From assembly GCA_030064755.1 (NCBI GenBank), contig JASJEH010000004.1, positions 1-61,923 of the forward strand: 61,923 nucleotides of DNA, in the 5' to 3' direction. Source of the DNA: Methyloceanibacter sp. (GTDB lineage Bacteria > Pseudomonadota > Alphaproteobacteria > Rhizobiales > Methyloligellaceae). Of the stretch, positions 33,362-42,621 are shown piece by piece (position 1 is the stretch's first letter; the number at the start of each line of letters is the position of its first letter). The notes below the pieces were generated by a model, which was not told where the DNA came from, did no database searches, and saw only the letters and a program-made list of their open reading frames with translations. The translations under genes and the position numbers were made by a program.

Positions 33362-33928
33362 ATGTCTCAGATACTGGTAGGATTAGGCGCAAACTTTCCC
33401 GGTCCGTGGGGAGACCCCGCCACCACGATCGGCCGAGCCCTGGCAAATCTCAATCAGGATGGTGTCGCGCTTGTGGCGGTTTCGGACCTCTACGAGACTG
33501 CGGCGGTGGGTCGCGCAGGTCAGCCAAACTATGTAAATGCGGTCGCGCGAATCGACACAGCGATGCCCCCGGAGAGCTTGCTGCGCAGGCTGAAGCAGAT
33601 CGAACGCGCGGCAGGCCGGCGAGGGGGCAGCCCCTGGGGCCCGCGGTCCTTGGACATAGACATTTTGGACTTTAGGGGCCGCGTCCAGAACTGGCGGGGC
33701 AGGGTCCCGCGATTTGCGCCTGCCGGTCGCCGCCCCTTGGTTTTGCCCCATCCCTGGATTGAAAAGAGGCCCTTCGTCTTGCGGCCGCTGCTTGATATAG
33801 ACCCCGATTGGCGCCACCCCGTGACCCGGGAATCAGGTGAAGCACTGTGGCGGCGGGTCGCGCAAGGCTGGGAAGGGCAGGTTCTTCGGACCCTGGTACC
33901 CGACACACGACTTGCCAGCGATGCCTGA
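33362..33928 (+). CDS. folK: 2-amino-4-hydroxy-6-hydroxymethyldihydropteridine pyrophosphokinase
   Basis: FolK transfers pyrophosphate from ATP to the pterin in folate synthesis. The 188-residue product (from the ATG at 33362) shows VGLGANFPGPWG at the start, SDLYETAAVG (family SxxYET), GQPNYVNAVARI, and the signature PWGPRSLDIDILDF followed by LVLPHPWIEKRPFVLRPL. The frame reaches back to 33308 but the family N-terminus is at 33362. It lies 101 bases from the divergent NYN gene and 48 bases before rpoZ. Confidence 0.92.
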   Translation: MSQILVGLGANFPGPWGDPATTIGRALANLNQDGVALVAVSDLYETAAVGRAGQPNYVNAVARIDTAMPPESLLRRLKQIERAAGRRGGSPWGPRSLDIDILDFRGRVQNWRGRVPRFAPAGRRPLVLPHPWIEKRPFVLRPLLDIDPDWRHPVTRESGEALWRRVAQGWEGQVLRTLVPDTRLASDA

Positions 33929-33976
33929 TTTGCATACATAGAGGCTAAATTCCGCCCATTCCAAAAGGATTTTCAG

Positions 33977-34387
33977 ATGGCTCGCGTCACCGTCGAGGAT
34001 TGCATCGACAAGATTCCGAACCGCTTCGAGCTCGTTCTTCTTGCGAGCCACCGCGCGCGCACGATTTCCGCCGGAGCCCAGCTCACGGTGCCGCGCGACA
34101 ACGACAAGAACCCTGTCGTTGCGCTGCGCGAGATTGCCGAGAAGAAGTTCACGCCGGACGATCTCAAAGAAGATTTCATCCACTCCATGCAAAAATACGT
34201 GGAAGTGGACGAGCCGGAGGCCGAGGCTGTCCCCGCGCTGTCCCAGGACGCCCGCATGCCGGTGCTCGGTCAGGACGACCAGTCCACCGACACGCAGATC
34301 GACCGTATGACCGAAGAAGAACTGCTGCGTCGCATGGCGACTCAGGCGCCTTCGGATGGGTCCAATGCGGGACCACGCGCTCGCTAA
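33977..34387 (+). CDS. rpoZ: RNA polymerase omega subunit
   Basis: Omega helps assemble RNA polymerase and is part of one ppGpp site in proteobacteria. The 136-residue protein begins [20 protein letters not shown], then [14 protein letters not shown] and [15 protein letters not shown], the conserved helices. The C-terminal half (Glu/Asp-rich, then [17 protein letters not shown]) is the extended alphaproteobacterial form. It is followed by a hairpin and then rsh, the usual order. Confidence 0.97.
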   Translation: MARVTVEDCIDKIPNRFELVLLASHRARTISAGAQLTVPRDNDKNPVVALREIAEKKFTPDDLKEDFIHSMQKYVEVDEPEAEAVPALSQDARMPVLGQDDQSTDTQIDRMTEEELLRRMATQAPSDGSNAGPRAR

Positions 34388-34402
34388 CAGGCCGACACGT
34401 AA

Positions 34403-34434
34403 CCGGCGAGGCGGCGCTTCCAAAACCTCGCCGG
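34403..34434 (+). terminator. Hairpin between rpoZ and rsh
   Basis: CCGGCGAGG pairs perfectly with CCTCGCCGG around a 14-base loop, 15 bases after rpoZ, followed by GCCTTCGTC. With a weak T tract it could be a partial terminator. Confidence 0.6.
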
Positions 34435-34530
34435 GCCTTCGTCATTCACGCGGTATGGGATGTGCGTCAACCTTGGCTGTCCAAAGGCCTTGTGTTGACA
34501 CGGTTTGGCGCGTCATTCTGACGGGCTGAG

Positions 34531-36747
34531 ATGACCCGTCAGTACGAACTTGTTGAACGCATTCTGAGTTATCAGCCCTCGGCCAACGAGGGCTTGCTCA
34601 ATCGCGCTTACGTCTATGCGATGAAGGCGCACGGCAATCAAAAGCGTGCGTCCGGCGCCCCATATTTCTCCCACCCTTTGGAAGTCGCTGCCATTCTGGC
34701 CGACATGCGCTTGGACGATGCAACCATCGCCACGGCGCTGCTGCACGACACGATCGAGGATACAGAGGCGACCCGTAGCGAGATCGACGCGTTGTTCGGC
34801 GCGGAGATTGGGACGCTCGTAGACGGTCTCACCAAGATCAAGAAACTCGATCTCGTCACCAAGAAGGCCGAGCAAGCGGAGAACTTCCGCAAGCTGCTCC
34901 TCGCCATCTCCAGCGATATCCGTGTCCTCATGGTGAAGCTCGCCGACCGCTTGCACAACATGCGGACGCTCGAGCACATGAAGCCGGCAAAGCGGAAAAC
35001 CATCGCCGAGGAGACGATGGATATTTATGCGCCACTGGCCGGGCGCATGGGCATGCAGTGGCTTCGGGAGGAGCTTGAGGATCTATCGTTCCGCTGGCTG
35101 AACCCAGAGGCCCATGCCACCGTCTCGGAGCGCCTCAAGGTGCTGCGAGAGGACAACCAGGGCCTGATTGACGAGATTCAAGGCGCGCTCACATCCAAGC
35201 TCAAAACCGCGCGCGTCAAAGCGATCGTCGCTGGCCGCGAGAAGAAGCCTTATGCGATCTGGAGCAAGATGGAGCGCAAGCAAATCTCGCTTGAACAGCT
35301 GTCCGACATCTACGCCTTCCGCATTGTGGTTCCCAAAGTTCCGGACTGCTATCGAGCCCTCGCGGTGGTCCATACGAGCTGGCACACGGTTCCTGGCCGG
35401 TTCAAGGACTACATCTCAAATCCTAAGCAAAACGACTATCAGTCGATCCACACCACCATTGTCGGCCCACGACATCAGCGGGTCGAACTGCAGATCCGCA
35501 CGGAGGAGATGCACGCGATCGCCGAGTACGGGGTGGCGGCTCACGCGCTGTACAAGGAGAGTGGCAGCGGCAAGAAAGCCCCAGCACAAGACTCCAGCGC
35601 ATACAGATGGTTGACCCATTTGGTTGGTATGCTGCTCGAAGGCGATAATCCGGAAGAATTCCTCGAACACACCAAGCTCGAGCTGTTCCACGACCAGGTC
35701 TTCTGCTTCACGCCCAAGGGTCGGCTGATCGCGCTGCCCCGTGGGGCCAACTGCATCGATTTCGCGTACGCGGTTCACACCCAAGTGGGCAACACGGCCG
35801 TGGGCGCCAAGATCAACGGCCGTCCGATGCCGCTCGCCACGGAGCTGCGCAATGGCGATGAGGTCGAGGTTGTCTGTTCCGATGCCCAATCGCCGCCTGT
35901 GGCCTGGGAGCGGCTAGCGATTACGGGCAAGGCCCGCTCTGCCATTCGGCGCGCTTCGCGGGAAGCAGTACGCCTTCAATACGAGAAGCTTGGGAGGGAA
36001 ATTCTGGATCGCGCCTTCCGCCGCTACGGACACACTTTCAACGAGGACGCGATCGCGAAAGGTCTGCCACGGTTGTCGCAGAAGACCGCGGAAGACGTCG
36101 TGACGGCGGTCGGCCGAGGTGAGTTGACATCGGAGGATGTGTTCCGCGCGGCCTTTCCAGAAGAAATCGCAGGACCAATGCCGAAGCGCCGCCGGCAAGT
36201 GAAGCGCAGCGATGAAGGCTGGTTCGGTCTTGGCAAGGTCATGGGGCTGAAGTTTCGGTGGCCCGGCTCAGGAGAGAAGGATCGCACCGACGGACCCAGT
36301 GGCATCCCGATCCGCGGTCTGAAGAGCGGACTACCCGTCCATTTCGCGGAAAGCGGTGCGGTTCCCGGAGACCGTATCGTCGGGATTTTGTCGCCAGGAC
36401 AGGGCATCACGATCTATCCGATCCACGCTGCTGCGCTAAAGCAATTCGACGACGAGCCAGAACGATGGATAGACGTTACGTGGGACATCGATGAGGACAA
36501 CCCGCAGCGCTTTCCCGCGAAGATCGAAGTCACCGCGATGAACGAGCCGGGCAGTCTCGCCCAAATCGCCACGGTGATTAGTGAGGTCGACGGCAACATC
36601 CAGAATATCAAGATGACCAACCAAGTCGCCGACTACACGGAGATGCTCATCGACCTGGATGTGTGGGACCTGCAGCACCTCAATGAGATTCTGACGGGTT
36701 TGCGCGCGAAGGACGTTGTCAGTAACGCCACGCGGTCCGAGGACTAA
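34531..36747 (+). CDS. rsh: Bifunctional (p)ppGpp synthetase/hydrolase (RelA/SpoT homologue)
   Basis: The 738-residue protein has the complete Rsh layout. The HD hydrolase domain shows H48 (FSHPLEVAAIL) and H72-D73 with E76-D77 in LLHDTIEDT. The synthetase domain includes KPYAIWSKMERK, DIYAFRIVV, GRFKDYISNPKQNDYQSIHT and the ELQIRTEEMHAIAEYGVAAH segment. A TGS domain (VFCFTPKGRLIALPRGAN) and a C-terminal ACT domain (AMNEPGSLAQIATVISEVDG) follow. As the only Rsh seen here and in alphaproteobacteria commonly the sole long one, it likely both makes and degrades (p)ppGpp in the stringent response. It follows rpoZ as usual. Confidence 0.95.
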   Translation: MTRQYELVERILSYQPSANEGLLNRAYVYAMKAHGNQKRASGAPYFSHPLEVAAILADMRLDDATIATALLHDTIEDTEATRSEIDALFGAEIGTLVDGLTKIKKLDLVTKKAEQAENFRKLLLAISSDIRVLMVKLADRLHNMRTLEHMKPAKRKTIAEETMDIYAPLAGRMGMQWLREELEDLSFRWLNPEAHATVSERLKVLREDNQGLIDEIQGALTSKLKTARVKAIVAGREKKPYAIWSKMERKQISLEQLSDIYAFRIVVPKVPDCYRALAVVHTSWHTVPGRFKDYISNPKQNDYQSIHTTIVGPRHQRVELQIRTEEMHAIAEYGVAAHALYKESGSGKKAPAQDSSAYRWLTHLVGMLLEGDNPEEFLEHTKLELFHDQVFCFTPKGRLIALPRGANCIDFAYAVHTQVGNTAVGAKINGRPMPLATELRNGDEVEVVCSDAQSPPVAWERLAITGKARSAIRRASREAVRLQYEKLGREILDRAFRRYGHTFNEDAIAKGLPRLSQKTAEDVVTAVGRGELTSEDVFRAAFPEEIAGPMPKRRRQVKRSDEGWFGLGKVMGLKFRWPGSGEKDRTDGPSGIPIRGLKSGLPVHFAESGAVPGDRIVGILSPGQGITIYPIHAAALKQFDDEPERWIDVTWDIDEDNPQRFPAKIEVTAMNEPGSLAQIATVISEVDGNIQNIKMTNQVADYTEMLIDLDVWDLQHLNEILTGLRAKDVVSNATRSED

Positions 36748-36850
36748 TAGGGCGCAACACCCTGGCACGACGCGAAAAAAACCGCCAAATATGTTAGGGC
36801 TCGTGCGCCGTTAGGCTGGAAGGCGGGTTATCGCCGACGACGAGGTGGAG

Positions 36851-37387
36851 ATGCTATTCAAACGCCGGGAGGCGGAAAGTTGGCTGAACAAGTTGCGGGT
36901 GTCCCTGTGGCCGCGCCGCAGCTGGGGGCGCTCGACGCGCTACGTGGTTCACCGTGTGCGCCGGTTGAGTGCAACCCCGCACGCGGTCGCCCTGGGCTTC
37001 GCCGCTGGCGTCTTCATCTCAAGCACGCCATTTATTGGCTTCCATATGGTCATGTCCGCCGCCCTTGCGTGGATCATCGGTGGCAGCATCGTCGCCGCGC
37101 TTCTGGGGACGTTCATCGGTAACCCGCTGACCTATCCGTTGTTCTGGGTCAGCAGTTTCGAGTTGGGCTCCTTGATGCTCGGCCGTACTGACAGCGATCT
37201 CGAACTCGACCTATCGAAAGGCATTTTTCAGACTGACCAGATCTGGGAGCTGTTGAAACCGATGACCCTCGGGTCGATACCCATCGGCATCACGTTGGCG
37301 ATCCTCAGCTACGCATTGGTCAGGCCGGCCGTAAATGCCTACCAGCATCGTCGCCGCGACCTCCGATCAGAGAATCAAGCCGTTTGA
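36851..37387 (+). CDS. DUF2062 membrane protein
   Basis: The 178-residue protein has a basic cytoplasmic start, the [19 protein letters not shown] motif region (about 40-58), [20 protein letters not shown], the conserved [12 protein letters not shown] and a last membrane segment, as in DUF2062 proteins. It probably sits in the inner membrane; the role is unknown. The frame also has a GTG two codons upstream (36845); the ATG at 36851 with GAGG just before it is preferred. It stands between rsh and pdxJ, a common neighbourhood in Rhizobiales. Confidence 0.88.
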   Translation: MLFKRREAESWLNKLRVSLWPRRSWGRSTRYVVHRVRRLSATPHAVALGFAAGVFISSTPFIGFHMVMSAALAWIIGGSIVAALLGTFIGNPLTYPLFWVSSFELGSLMLGRTDSDLELDLSKGIFQTDQIWELLKPMTLGSIPIGITLAILSYALVRPAVNAYQHRRRDLRSENQAV

Positions 37388-37410
37388 CGGGGCGAACAGG
37401 AGAGGATGAC

Positions 37411-38205
37411 TTGGGAAAACTAAACCCCATTCCAAAAATTCGGCTTGGTATCAATATCGACCACGTCGCGACGCTCCGGAATGCGCGTGGTGGTACGCGC
37501 CCCGATCCCATTCGGGCGGCGCAACTCGTTGCGGATTGCGGCGCCGACAATATCACGGCCCATTTGCGCGAAGACCGCCGGCACATCCGCGATGACGATA
37601 TCGCGCGGCTGCTCGCCGAGGTCGATTGTCCGCTTAACATGGAAATGGCGGCGACCGATGAGATGACGGATATTGCGCTCAAGGCTCGGCCGCCCGCGAT
37701 ATGTCTTGTACCTGAGCGCCGCGAAGAACGCACGACTGAGGGCGGCCTGGATGTGATCTCGCAGCACAACGCGCTCGCACCCGTTGTGGCTGCCTTGGCC
37801 GACGCAGGGATTGAGGTTTCGCTGTTTATCGGCGCGGAGCGCCCTCAGATCGAAGCGGCCGCCCGCCTTGCTGTTCCAGCGATTGAGATTCATACCGGCA
37901 GCTGGTGTGATGCGGTCATCGAAGGACGGGCAGCCGACGCCGAGAAAGAATGGCGGGCAATCGTCGATGGCGCCGCCTTTGCGCACGCACTTGGTATCGA
38001 GGTTCATGCGGGCCACGGACTCAACTACGCCACCGCGGAGAAGATCTCGACCATACCGGAGATCGTAGAGCTCAATATTGGCCACTTCCTCGTCGGCGAA
38101 GCCGTGTTCGTCGGGTTGGGCGAATCCGTCAGGCGTATGCGGGCCGCTATGGACCGAGGACGAGCGGCGCTGATCGCGAGGGCCGGGGATCGGATCGCCT
38201 CATGA
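37411..38205 (+). CDS. pdxJ: Pyridoxine 5'-phosphate synthase
   Basis: PdxJ makes pyridoxine 5'-phosphate from 1-deoxyxylulose 5-phosphate and the PdxA product. The 264-residue barrel shows [44 protein letters not shown] and the [11 protein letters not shown] and [14 protein letters not shown] segments. I use the TTG at 37411 because AGGAGAGG lies just upstream and the family N-terminus fits; the frame extends to 37384. Its stop overlaps the acpS start (ATGA), so the genes are translationally coupled. Confidence 0.95.
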   Translation: MGKLNPIPKIRLGINIDHVATLRNARGGTRPDPIRAAQLVADCGADNITAHLREDRRHIRDDDIARLLAEVDCPLNMEMAATDEMTDIALKARPPAICLVPERREERTTEGGLDVISQHNALAPVVAALADAGIEVSLFIGAERPQIEAAARLAVPAIEIHTGSWCDAVIEGRAADAEKEWRAIVDGAAFAHALGIEVHAGHGLNYATAEKISTIPEIVELNIGHFLVGEAVFVGLGESVRRMRAAMDRGRAALIARAGDRIAS

Positions 38206-38606
38206 TCATCGGCCTTGGCAACGACATCATCGATATTCGGCGCATAGAAAAAACAATCGACCGATTCGGCGATCGCTTCCTGATGCGGATATTCACCGAA
38301 ACGGAGCGGCAAAAATCCGACCGGAGGAGACTAAGAGCGGCCTCGTACGCGAAACGATTTGCCGCCAAGGAGGCCTGCGCCAAGGCGCTTGGGACCGGGT
38401 TCCGCCGCGGGGTCTTCTGGCACGATCTTGGCGTGGTCAATCTGCCTTCGGGACGCCCCACAATGAAGCTCACAGGCGGCGCCGCGCGTGTTCTGGACGA
38501 GCTTTTGCCGGACGGACATGCTGCGCAAATCGACCTCACCATCACCGACGATTTTCCAACGGCCCAAGCCATTGTCATCATCTCGGCAGTCCGGCATTCG
38601 CCTTAA
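38202..38606 (+). CDS. acpS: Holo-[acyl-carrier-protein] synthase
   Basis: AcpS transfers phosphopantetheine from CoA to apo-ACP. The 134-residue product starts [20 protein letters not shown], with the magnesium-binding D8 and the later [17 protein letters not shown] containing E57. [13 protein letters not shown] and the QAIVIISAV end are typical. It overlaps pdxJ by four bases and is followed 128 bases later by lepB. Confidence 0.95.
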   Translation: MIIGLGNDIIDIRRIEKTIDRFGDRFLMRIFTETERQKSDRRRLRAASYAKRFAAKEACAKALGTGFRRGVFWHDLGVVNLPSGRPTMKLTGGAARVLDELLPDGHAAQIDLTITDDFPTAQAIVIISAVRHSP

Positions 38607-38733
38607 AATTGCAACACTCACAACGTCCTTGGTTTGCTCAAGACAAGGCGAGGGGCTATAGGGGCCTCCAAGCGACAAGACTTAACGGGTTGGCCCGAAC
38701 CGCGGCCGAAAAGAAACCTAAGGAGAGCGCCGC

Positions 38734-39492
38734 ATGAGCGTGGACGCGGAGAAAAAGGCTGCTTCAAAGGGCAGCAACTGGGAGACGGTTCGCGTCGTCA
38801 TTCATGCGCTCATCTTGGCGCTGATCGTACGCGTGTTTCTGTTTCAGCCGTTCAACATTCCGTCGGGCTCCATGATCCCGACCCTGCTCATCGGCGACTA
38901 TCTGTTCGTCTCGAAGTACACTTATGGGTATAGCCGCTACTCGTTTCCGTTCGGCTTTGACTTCTTTTCGGGCCGGATCTGGGCGGCAGAACCCGAGCGC
39001 GGCGATGTGGTGGTCTTCAAACTGCCGCTGGACAACGCAACCGACTACATCAAGCGGGTTGTTGGCCTGCCTGGTGACGAAGTTCAGATGATCAACGGAA
39101 AGCTGCATCTGAACGGTAAGCCGGTGGATAGGGTGAAGGTCGATGACTATGTCGCGCCAGGGATCGGTGGACGCGATCGCCGTTTCACCCGCTACATGGA
39201 GACACTCCCGAATGGGGTCACCTACCCCGTACTGGATCTCGTCAATGGCGGCATAGGTGACAACACTGACGTCTATAAGGTTCCGGAAGGGCATTTCTTC
39301 ATGATGGGCGACAACCGGGATAACTCGACGGACAGCCGGTTCCTGTCTGAAGTTGGGTTTGTGCCGTTCGAGAACCTCGTCGGCAAGGCGCGCGTGATCT
39401 TCTTCTCCATCGACGAGGATGCCAGTTTCTGGCAGGTCTGGCGCTGGCCATCGGATGTGCGATGGAACCGCATCTTCAAGACGGTGGAATAG
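38734..39492 (+). CDS. lepB: Signal peptidase I
   Basis: LepB removes signal peptides from exported proteins at the inner membrane. The 252-residue enzyme has one membrane segment (about 20-38), the nucleophile S46 in PSGSMIPTLL, and the general base K107 in YIKRVVGLPGDEV. GDNRDNSTDSR, typical for signal peptidase box E, is near the C-terminus. It heads the lepB-rnc-era group, with TTG of rnc five bases after its stop. Confidence 0.96.
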   Translation: MSVDAEKKAASKGSNWETVRVVIHALILALIVRVFLFQPFNIPSGSMIPTLLIGDYLFVSKYTYGYSRYSFPFGFDFFSGRIWAAEPERGDVVVFKLPLDNATDYIKRVVGLPGDEVQMINGKLHLNGKPVDRVKVDDYVAPGIGGRDRRFTRYMETLPNGVTYPVLDLVNGGIGDNTDVYKVPEGHFFMMGDNRDNSTDSRFLSEVGFVPFENLVGKARVIFFSIDEDASFWQVWRWPSDVRWNRIFKTVE

Positions 39493-39496
39493 CACT

Positions 39497-40210
39497 TTGG
39501 CCAAGCGGCGCATCACGGATGTGGGCGTTCTGGCCGAGCGCATTGGTCACAGGTTCAAGGCGCCTGCACTCCTGAAGTTGGCTTTGACGCATTCGAGCGC
39601 ACACCCGGGCTCAAAGCCCAACGAAGATAATGAGCGGCTCGAGTTTCTCGGTGATCGGGTACTGGGCTTGGCGATCGCGCAGCTCCTGTCCGAACGCTAT
39701 CCAGACTCCAGCGAAGGCGAACTGGCGCGCTGGTTCAACCACCTCGTTCGTACGGAGACGTGCGCCGAGGCGGCCCAGAGTTGGCAATTGGGTGATTTCA
39801 TTCTGATGAGCGGCGGGGAAGCCGGCTCCGGCGGACGCCGCAAGAAGACGATCCTCGCCAACGCTTGTGAGGCGGTTTTGGGAGCGGTGTTTTCAGACGC
39901 AGGGTACGAAGCAGCTCGGCAGCTCGTATGGCGCACCTGGGAGCCGCATCTGTCCGAGCTCAAGGAAGCTGCGCCCGACGCGAAGTCGGTCCTGCAGGAG
40001 TGGGCGCAGGGGCGCCAGCTCCCGTTGCCGAATTACATAGAGGTCTCACGAAAGGGGCCAGACCACGCTCCCCGTTTCACCGCGGAAGTGCATGTGGAAG
40101 GCGTCGCGCCGGAACGAGGCGAGGGGACGAACAAGCGTGCGGCCGAGCAGGCGGCGGCACTCGCCATGCTTGTTCGCGAGGGCGTCTGGCAGTCTGCCCC
40201 CAATGACTGA
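39497..40210 (+). CDS. rnc: Ribonuclease III
   Basis: RNase III cleaves double-stranded RNA in rRNA and mRNA processing. The 237-residue enzyme shows the signature NERLEFLGDRVLGL, then FNHLVRTETC, KKTILANACEAVLGAVFSDA with the second acidic metal ligand, and a C-terminal dsRNA-binding domain (DAKSVLQEWAQGRQLPLPNY, then GTNKRAAEQAAALAML). The TTG at 39497 is taken as start because the frame upstream lies inside lepB; GGTGG precedes it. It overlaps era by eight bases. Confidence 0.94.
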   Translation: MAKRRITDVGVLAERIGHRFKAPALLKLALTHSSAHPGSKPNEDNERLEFLGDRVLGLAIAQLLSERYPDSSEGELARWFNHLVRTETCAEAAQSWQLGDFILMSGGEAGSGGRRKKTILANACEAVLGAVFSDAGYEAARQLVWRTWEPHLSELKEAAPDAKSVLQEWAQGRQLPLPNYIEVSRKGPDHAPRFTAEVHVEGVAPERGEGTNKRAAEQAAALAMLVREGVWQSAPND

Positions 40211-41117
40211 CACGTCCGACGCCTCTCAGCGCTGCGGCTTCGTCGCCCTGATCGGGGCGCCCAATAGCGGCAAGTCCACGCTGACGAATGCGCTGGTGGG
40301 GACGAAAGTGTCCATCGTCACCCATAAGGCCCAGACCACGCGGGGCCCCGTTCGGGGGATCGTGCTCGCTGGGGATGCGCAAGTGATCTTGGTCGACACA
40401 CCGGGCATCTTTCAGCCCAAGCGCCGGCTCGATCGCGCCATGGCCCAAGCAGCCTGGGACCGGGCGGGCGATGCGGACATTGTGGCTCTTGTCGTGGACG
40501 CGGCCCGCGGCTTGGACGATAAACTCGCGCCCATCGTCGAGCAGTTGCCGGAACTGAACCGGCCCGTCATCGCGGTGTTGAACAAAGTCGATCTTGTGAA
40601 GAAACCGGAACTACTCAAGCTCACGGCGGAACTCACGGAGCTCAAGGCCTTCAGCGAAATCTTCATGGTCTCGGCGCTAACCGGCGACGGCGTCGACGAT
40701 TTGAGAGCTCATCTCGTAAGGGCCGTGCCACCAGGCCCATGGCTCTTCCCGGAGGACCAGCTAACTGATGCCTCTCTTCGGCAGACCGCGGCGGAGATCA
40801 CCCGCGAGAAACTGTTCCTCCGTCTACACGAAGAGTTGCCCTACGCGCTCACGGTCGAGACAACGCAGTGGAAGGCCTTGAAGGACGGTAGCGTGCGCAT
40901 CGAACAGACCATCTATGTCGAACGCGAAAGCCAACGGCGCATAGTTCTTGGCGCCAAGGGACAGATGATCAAGGAGATTGGCCAGGCTGCCCGCGAAGAG
41001 ATCGCCGAGATCGCTGGAACGCCGGTTCATCTGTTCCTTTTCGTGAAGGTTCGCGAGCGCTGGGGCGAAGATCCGGAACGTTTCCGGGAAATGGGCCTCG
41101 ACTATCCCAAGAGCTAG
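40203..41117 (+). CDS. era: GTPase Era
   Basis: Era is an essential GTPase that binds the 3' end of 16S rRNA during small-subunit maturation. The 304-residue protein has G1 GAPNSGKST, G2 around TTRGPVRGI, G3 DTPGIF, G4 NKVD and G5 SAL, followed by a KH RNA-binding domain (QRRIVLGAKGQMIKEIGQAA). It starts inside the end of rnc. Confidence 0.97.
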   Translation: MTDTSDASQRCGFVALIGAPNSGKSTLTNALVGTKVSIVTHKAQTTRGPVRGIVLAGDAQVILVDTPGIFQPKRRLDRAMAQAAWDRAGDADIVALVVDAARGLDDKLAPIVEQLPELNRPVIAVLNKVDLVKKPELLKLTAELTELKAFSEIFMVSALTGDGVDDLRAHLVRAVPPGPWLFPEDQLTDASLRQTAAEITREKLFLRLHEELPYALTVETTQWKALKDGSVRIEQTIYVERESQRRIVLGAKGQMIKEIGQAAREEIAEIAGTPVHLFLFVKVRERWGEDPERFREMGLDYPKS

Positions 41118-41312
41118 GTGTGCAGAACGCCGACTGCGTGCCTTGGCAATGCCAACGAGAGCTCGTGCTCACGATCGACCCTAAGCCGTGAGTTTCTGTC
41201 GCGTGTTTGTCATAAACCCAAGTAACTGTTTGCGCGATTAGCAGGCGGTTTTCATGGGCAGACGCCACGGGCCATCGCGCATGCGTACAACCAACAGATC
41301 GAGAGCACTGAC

Positions 41313-41693
41313 ATGCAGCACGTATTTCTGAGAGCATTCCTCGCCTTGACAGTCGCGACGAGCGCAACTGTGGCTCTAGCTGCCGACAAGGCGATCGACG
41401 AAGCGAAATGCGCCGGGATTTTCTCTGTGAACAGCGATCTTGCCGAAATGGGCAACGGTAGCGGCGGCAAGCCTGCGAGTTATTGGGAGGGTTTGACCGA
41501 GAAGGCGACGGCCCTGGCATTCGAAGCGGCCGGGGACGCCAAGACCAAAGAGCAGGTGGAAGCGGAGATTGGCGACATTTCGACCACGATGGGACTGGCC
41601 GCCAAGAAAGACGATGCCGAGACGCTCGCACTGCTCAAGCAGCAGACGCCGCGCTGTGTCGAGCTCATCGAAGGTGCCAAGGACACGCCCTGA
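41313..41693 (+). CDS. Secreted hypothetical protein
   Basis: The 126-residue product has a signal peptide ending near ALA (residue 23) and a mature helical part with two cysteines (EAKCAGIF and TPRCVELI), which could form a disulfide. The middle is Ala/Glu/Lys-rich (KATALAFEAAGDAKTKEQVE). I do not recognise a family. It stands alone between era and recO with 195 bases upstream; the start is ATG after CACTGAC with no strong ribosome site. Confidence 0.65.
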   Translation: MQHVFLRAFLALTVATSATVALAADKAIDEAKCAGIFSVNSDLAEMGNGSGGKPASYWEGLTEKATALAFEAAGDAKTKEQVEAEIGDISTTMGLAAKKDDAETLALLKQQTPRCVELIEGAKDTP

Positions 41694-41841
41694 TCCAGCT
41701 GCAATTACGACTGCGAGTAAGGCGTAGACCACGCCGCTGATTTGCCACCAATGATGTTGTGATAGCTTACGAGTCGCCGAACGCCGCGCGACCTCGGCAG
41801 CACCGTAGTAGGCCAAGCGTAGCGCCTATGTTGGAGCGCCG

Positions 41842-42573
41842 ATGGACTGGAGCGATGAAGGGATTTTCTTGAGTGGCAAGCCGCTCGGTGAGTCCAATCT
41901 CATTGCCGAGGTGCTAACGCTTGAACATGGCCGCCATCTCGGGCTTGTGCGCGGTGGACGGTCACGGCGCATACGGCCGACACTCCAGCCCGGCAATCTC
42001 ATTCGCGTGACGTGGCGCGCCCGGCTTGCCGAACATCTCGGCGGTTACACCGTCGAGCTGATGGAGGCCCATGGGGCGCGTGCCCTTGACGATCCGCGTG
42101 CGCTTGCCGCGATTGGTATGATCGGCGAACTCGTCAAGCTGCTGCCGGAACGCGATCCTCACCCCGAACTCTATGCCACCACGCTCCATGTGCTCCGCTC
42201 GTTCGGCGAGCCAGACGTCTGGCCCGCGCTCCTCGTCTATTGGGAAGTTCAGCTGCTTCAAGAGCTGGGGTTCGGGCTCGATCTCACGTCTTGCGCCGCG
42301 ACCGGCACGACGGAAGATCTTGTCTATGTCTCGCCGAAATCCGGACGGGCAGTCTCTCGAGAGGCTGGCGCACCTTACGCGGACAAGATGCTGCCGCTGC
42401 CGCAATTCCTAATCGACAGCGCGGCGCCGTTCGCACCCGCCGACATCGTCGCCGGCTTCGAACTCACCGGGTTTTTCCTGGAGCGGGACACTCTCGCGCC
42501 CCACGGCTTGAGATTTCCTGACGCCCGAGGACGGCTGCTAGATCTCTTGCGCCGCGAGCCCCATGCCGCTTGA
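41842..42573 (+). CDS. recO: DNA repair protein RecO
   Basis: RecO works with RecR to load RecA on SSB-coated single-stranded DNA. The 243-residue protein has the OB-fold start MDWSDEGIFLSGKPLGESNL, LVRGGRSRRIRPTLQPGNLI and the helical middle WEVQLLQELGFGLDLTSCAA. The usual zinc-binding Cys cluster is reduced here; I see one Cys near CAATG. It lies between era and parC, as in other alphaproteobacteria. Confidence 0.93.
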   Translation: MDWSDEGIFLSGKPLGESNLIAEVLTLEHGRHLGLVRGGRSRRIRPTLQPGNLIRVTWRARLAEHLGGYTVELMEAHGARALDDPRALAAIGMIGELVKLLPERDPHPELYATTLHVLRSFGEPDVWPALLVYWEVQLLQELGFGLDLTSCAATGTTEDLVYVSPKSGRAVSREAGAPYADKMLPLPQFLIDSAAPFAPADIVAGFELTGFFLERDTLAPHGLRFPDARGRLLDLLRREPHAA

Positions 42574-42621
42574 GATCAAGTGGCGCTTGAGGCGACTCAC
42601 CGGATGCGTTAAGCGCGAAGC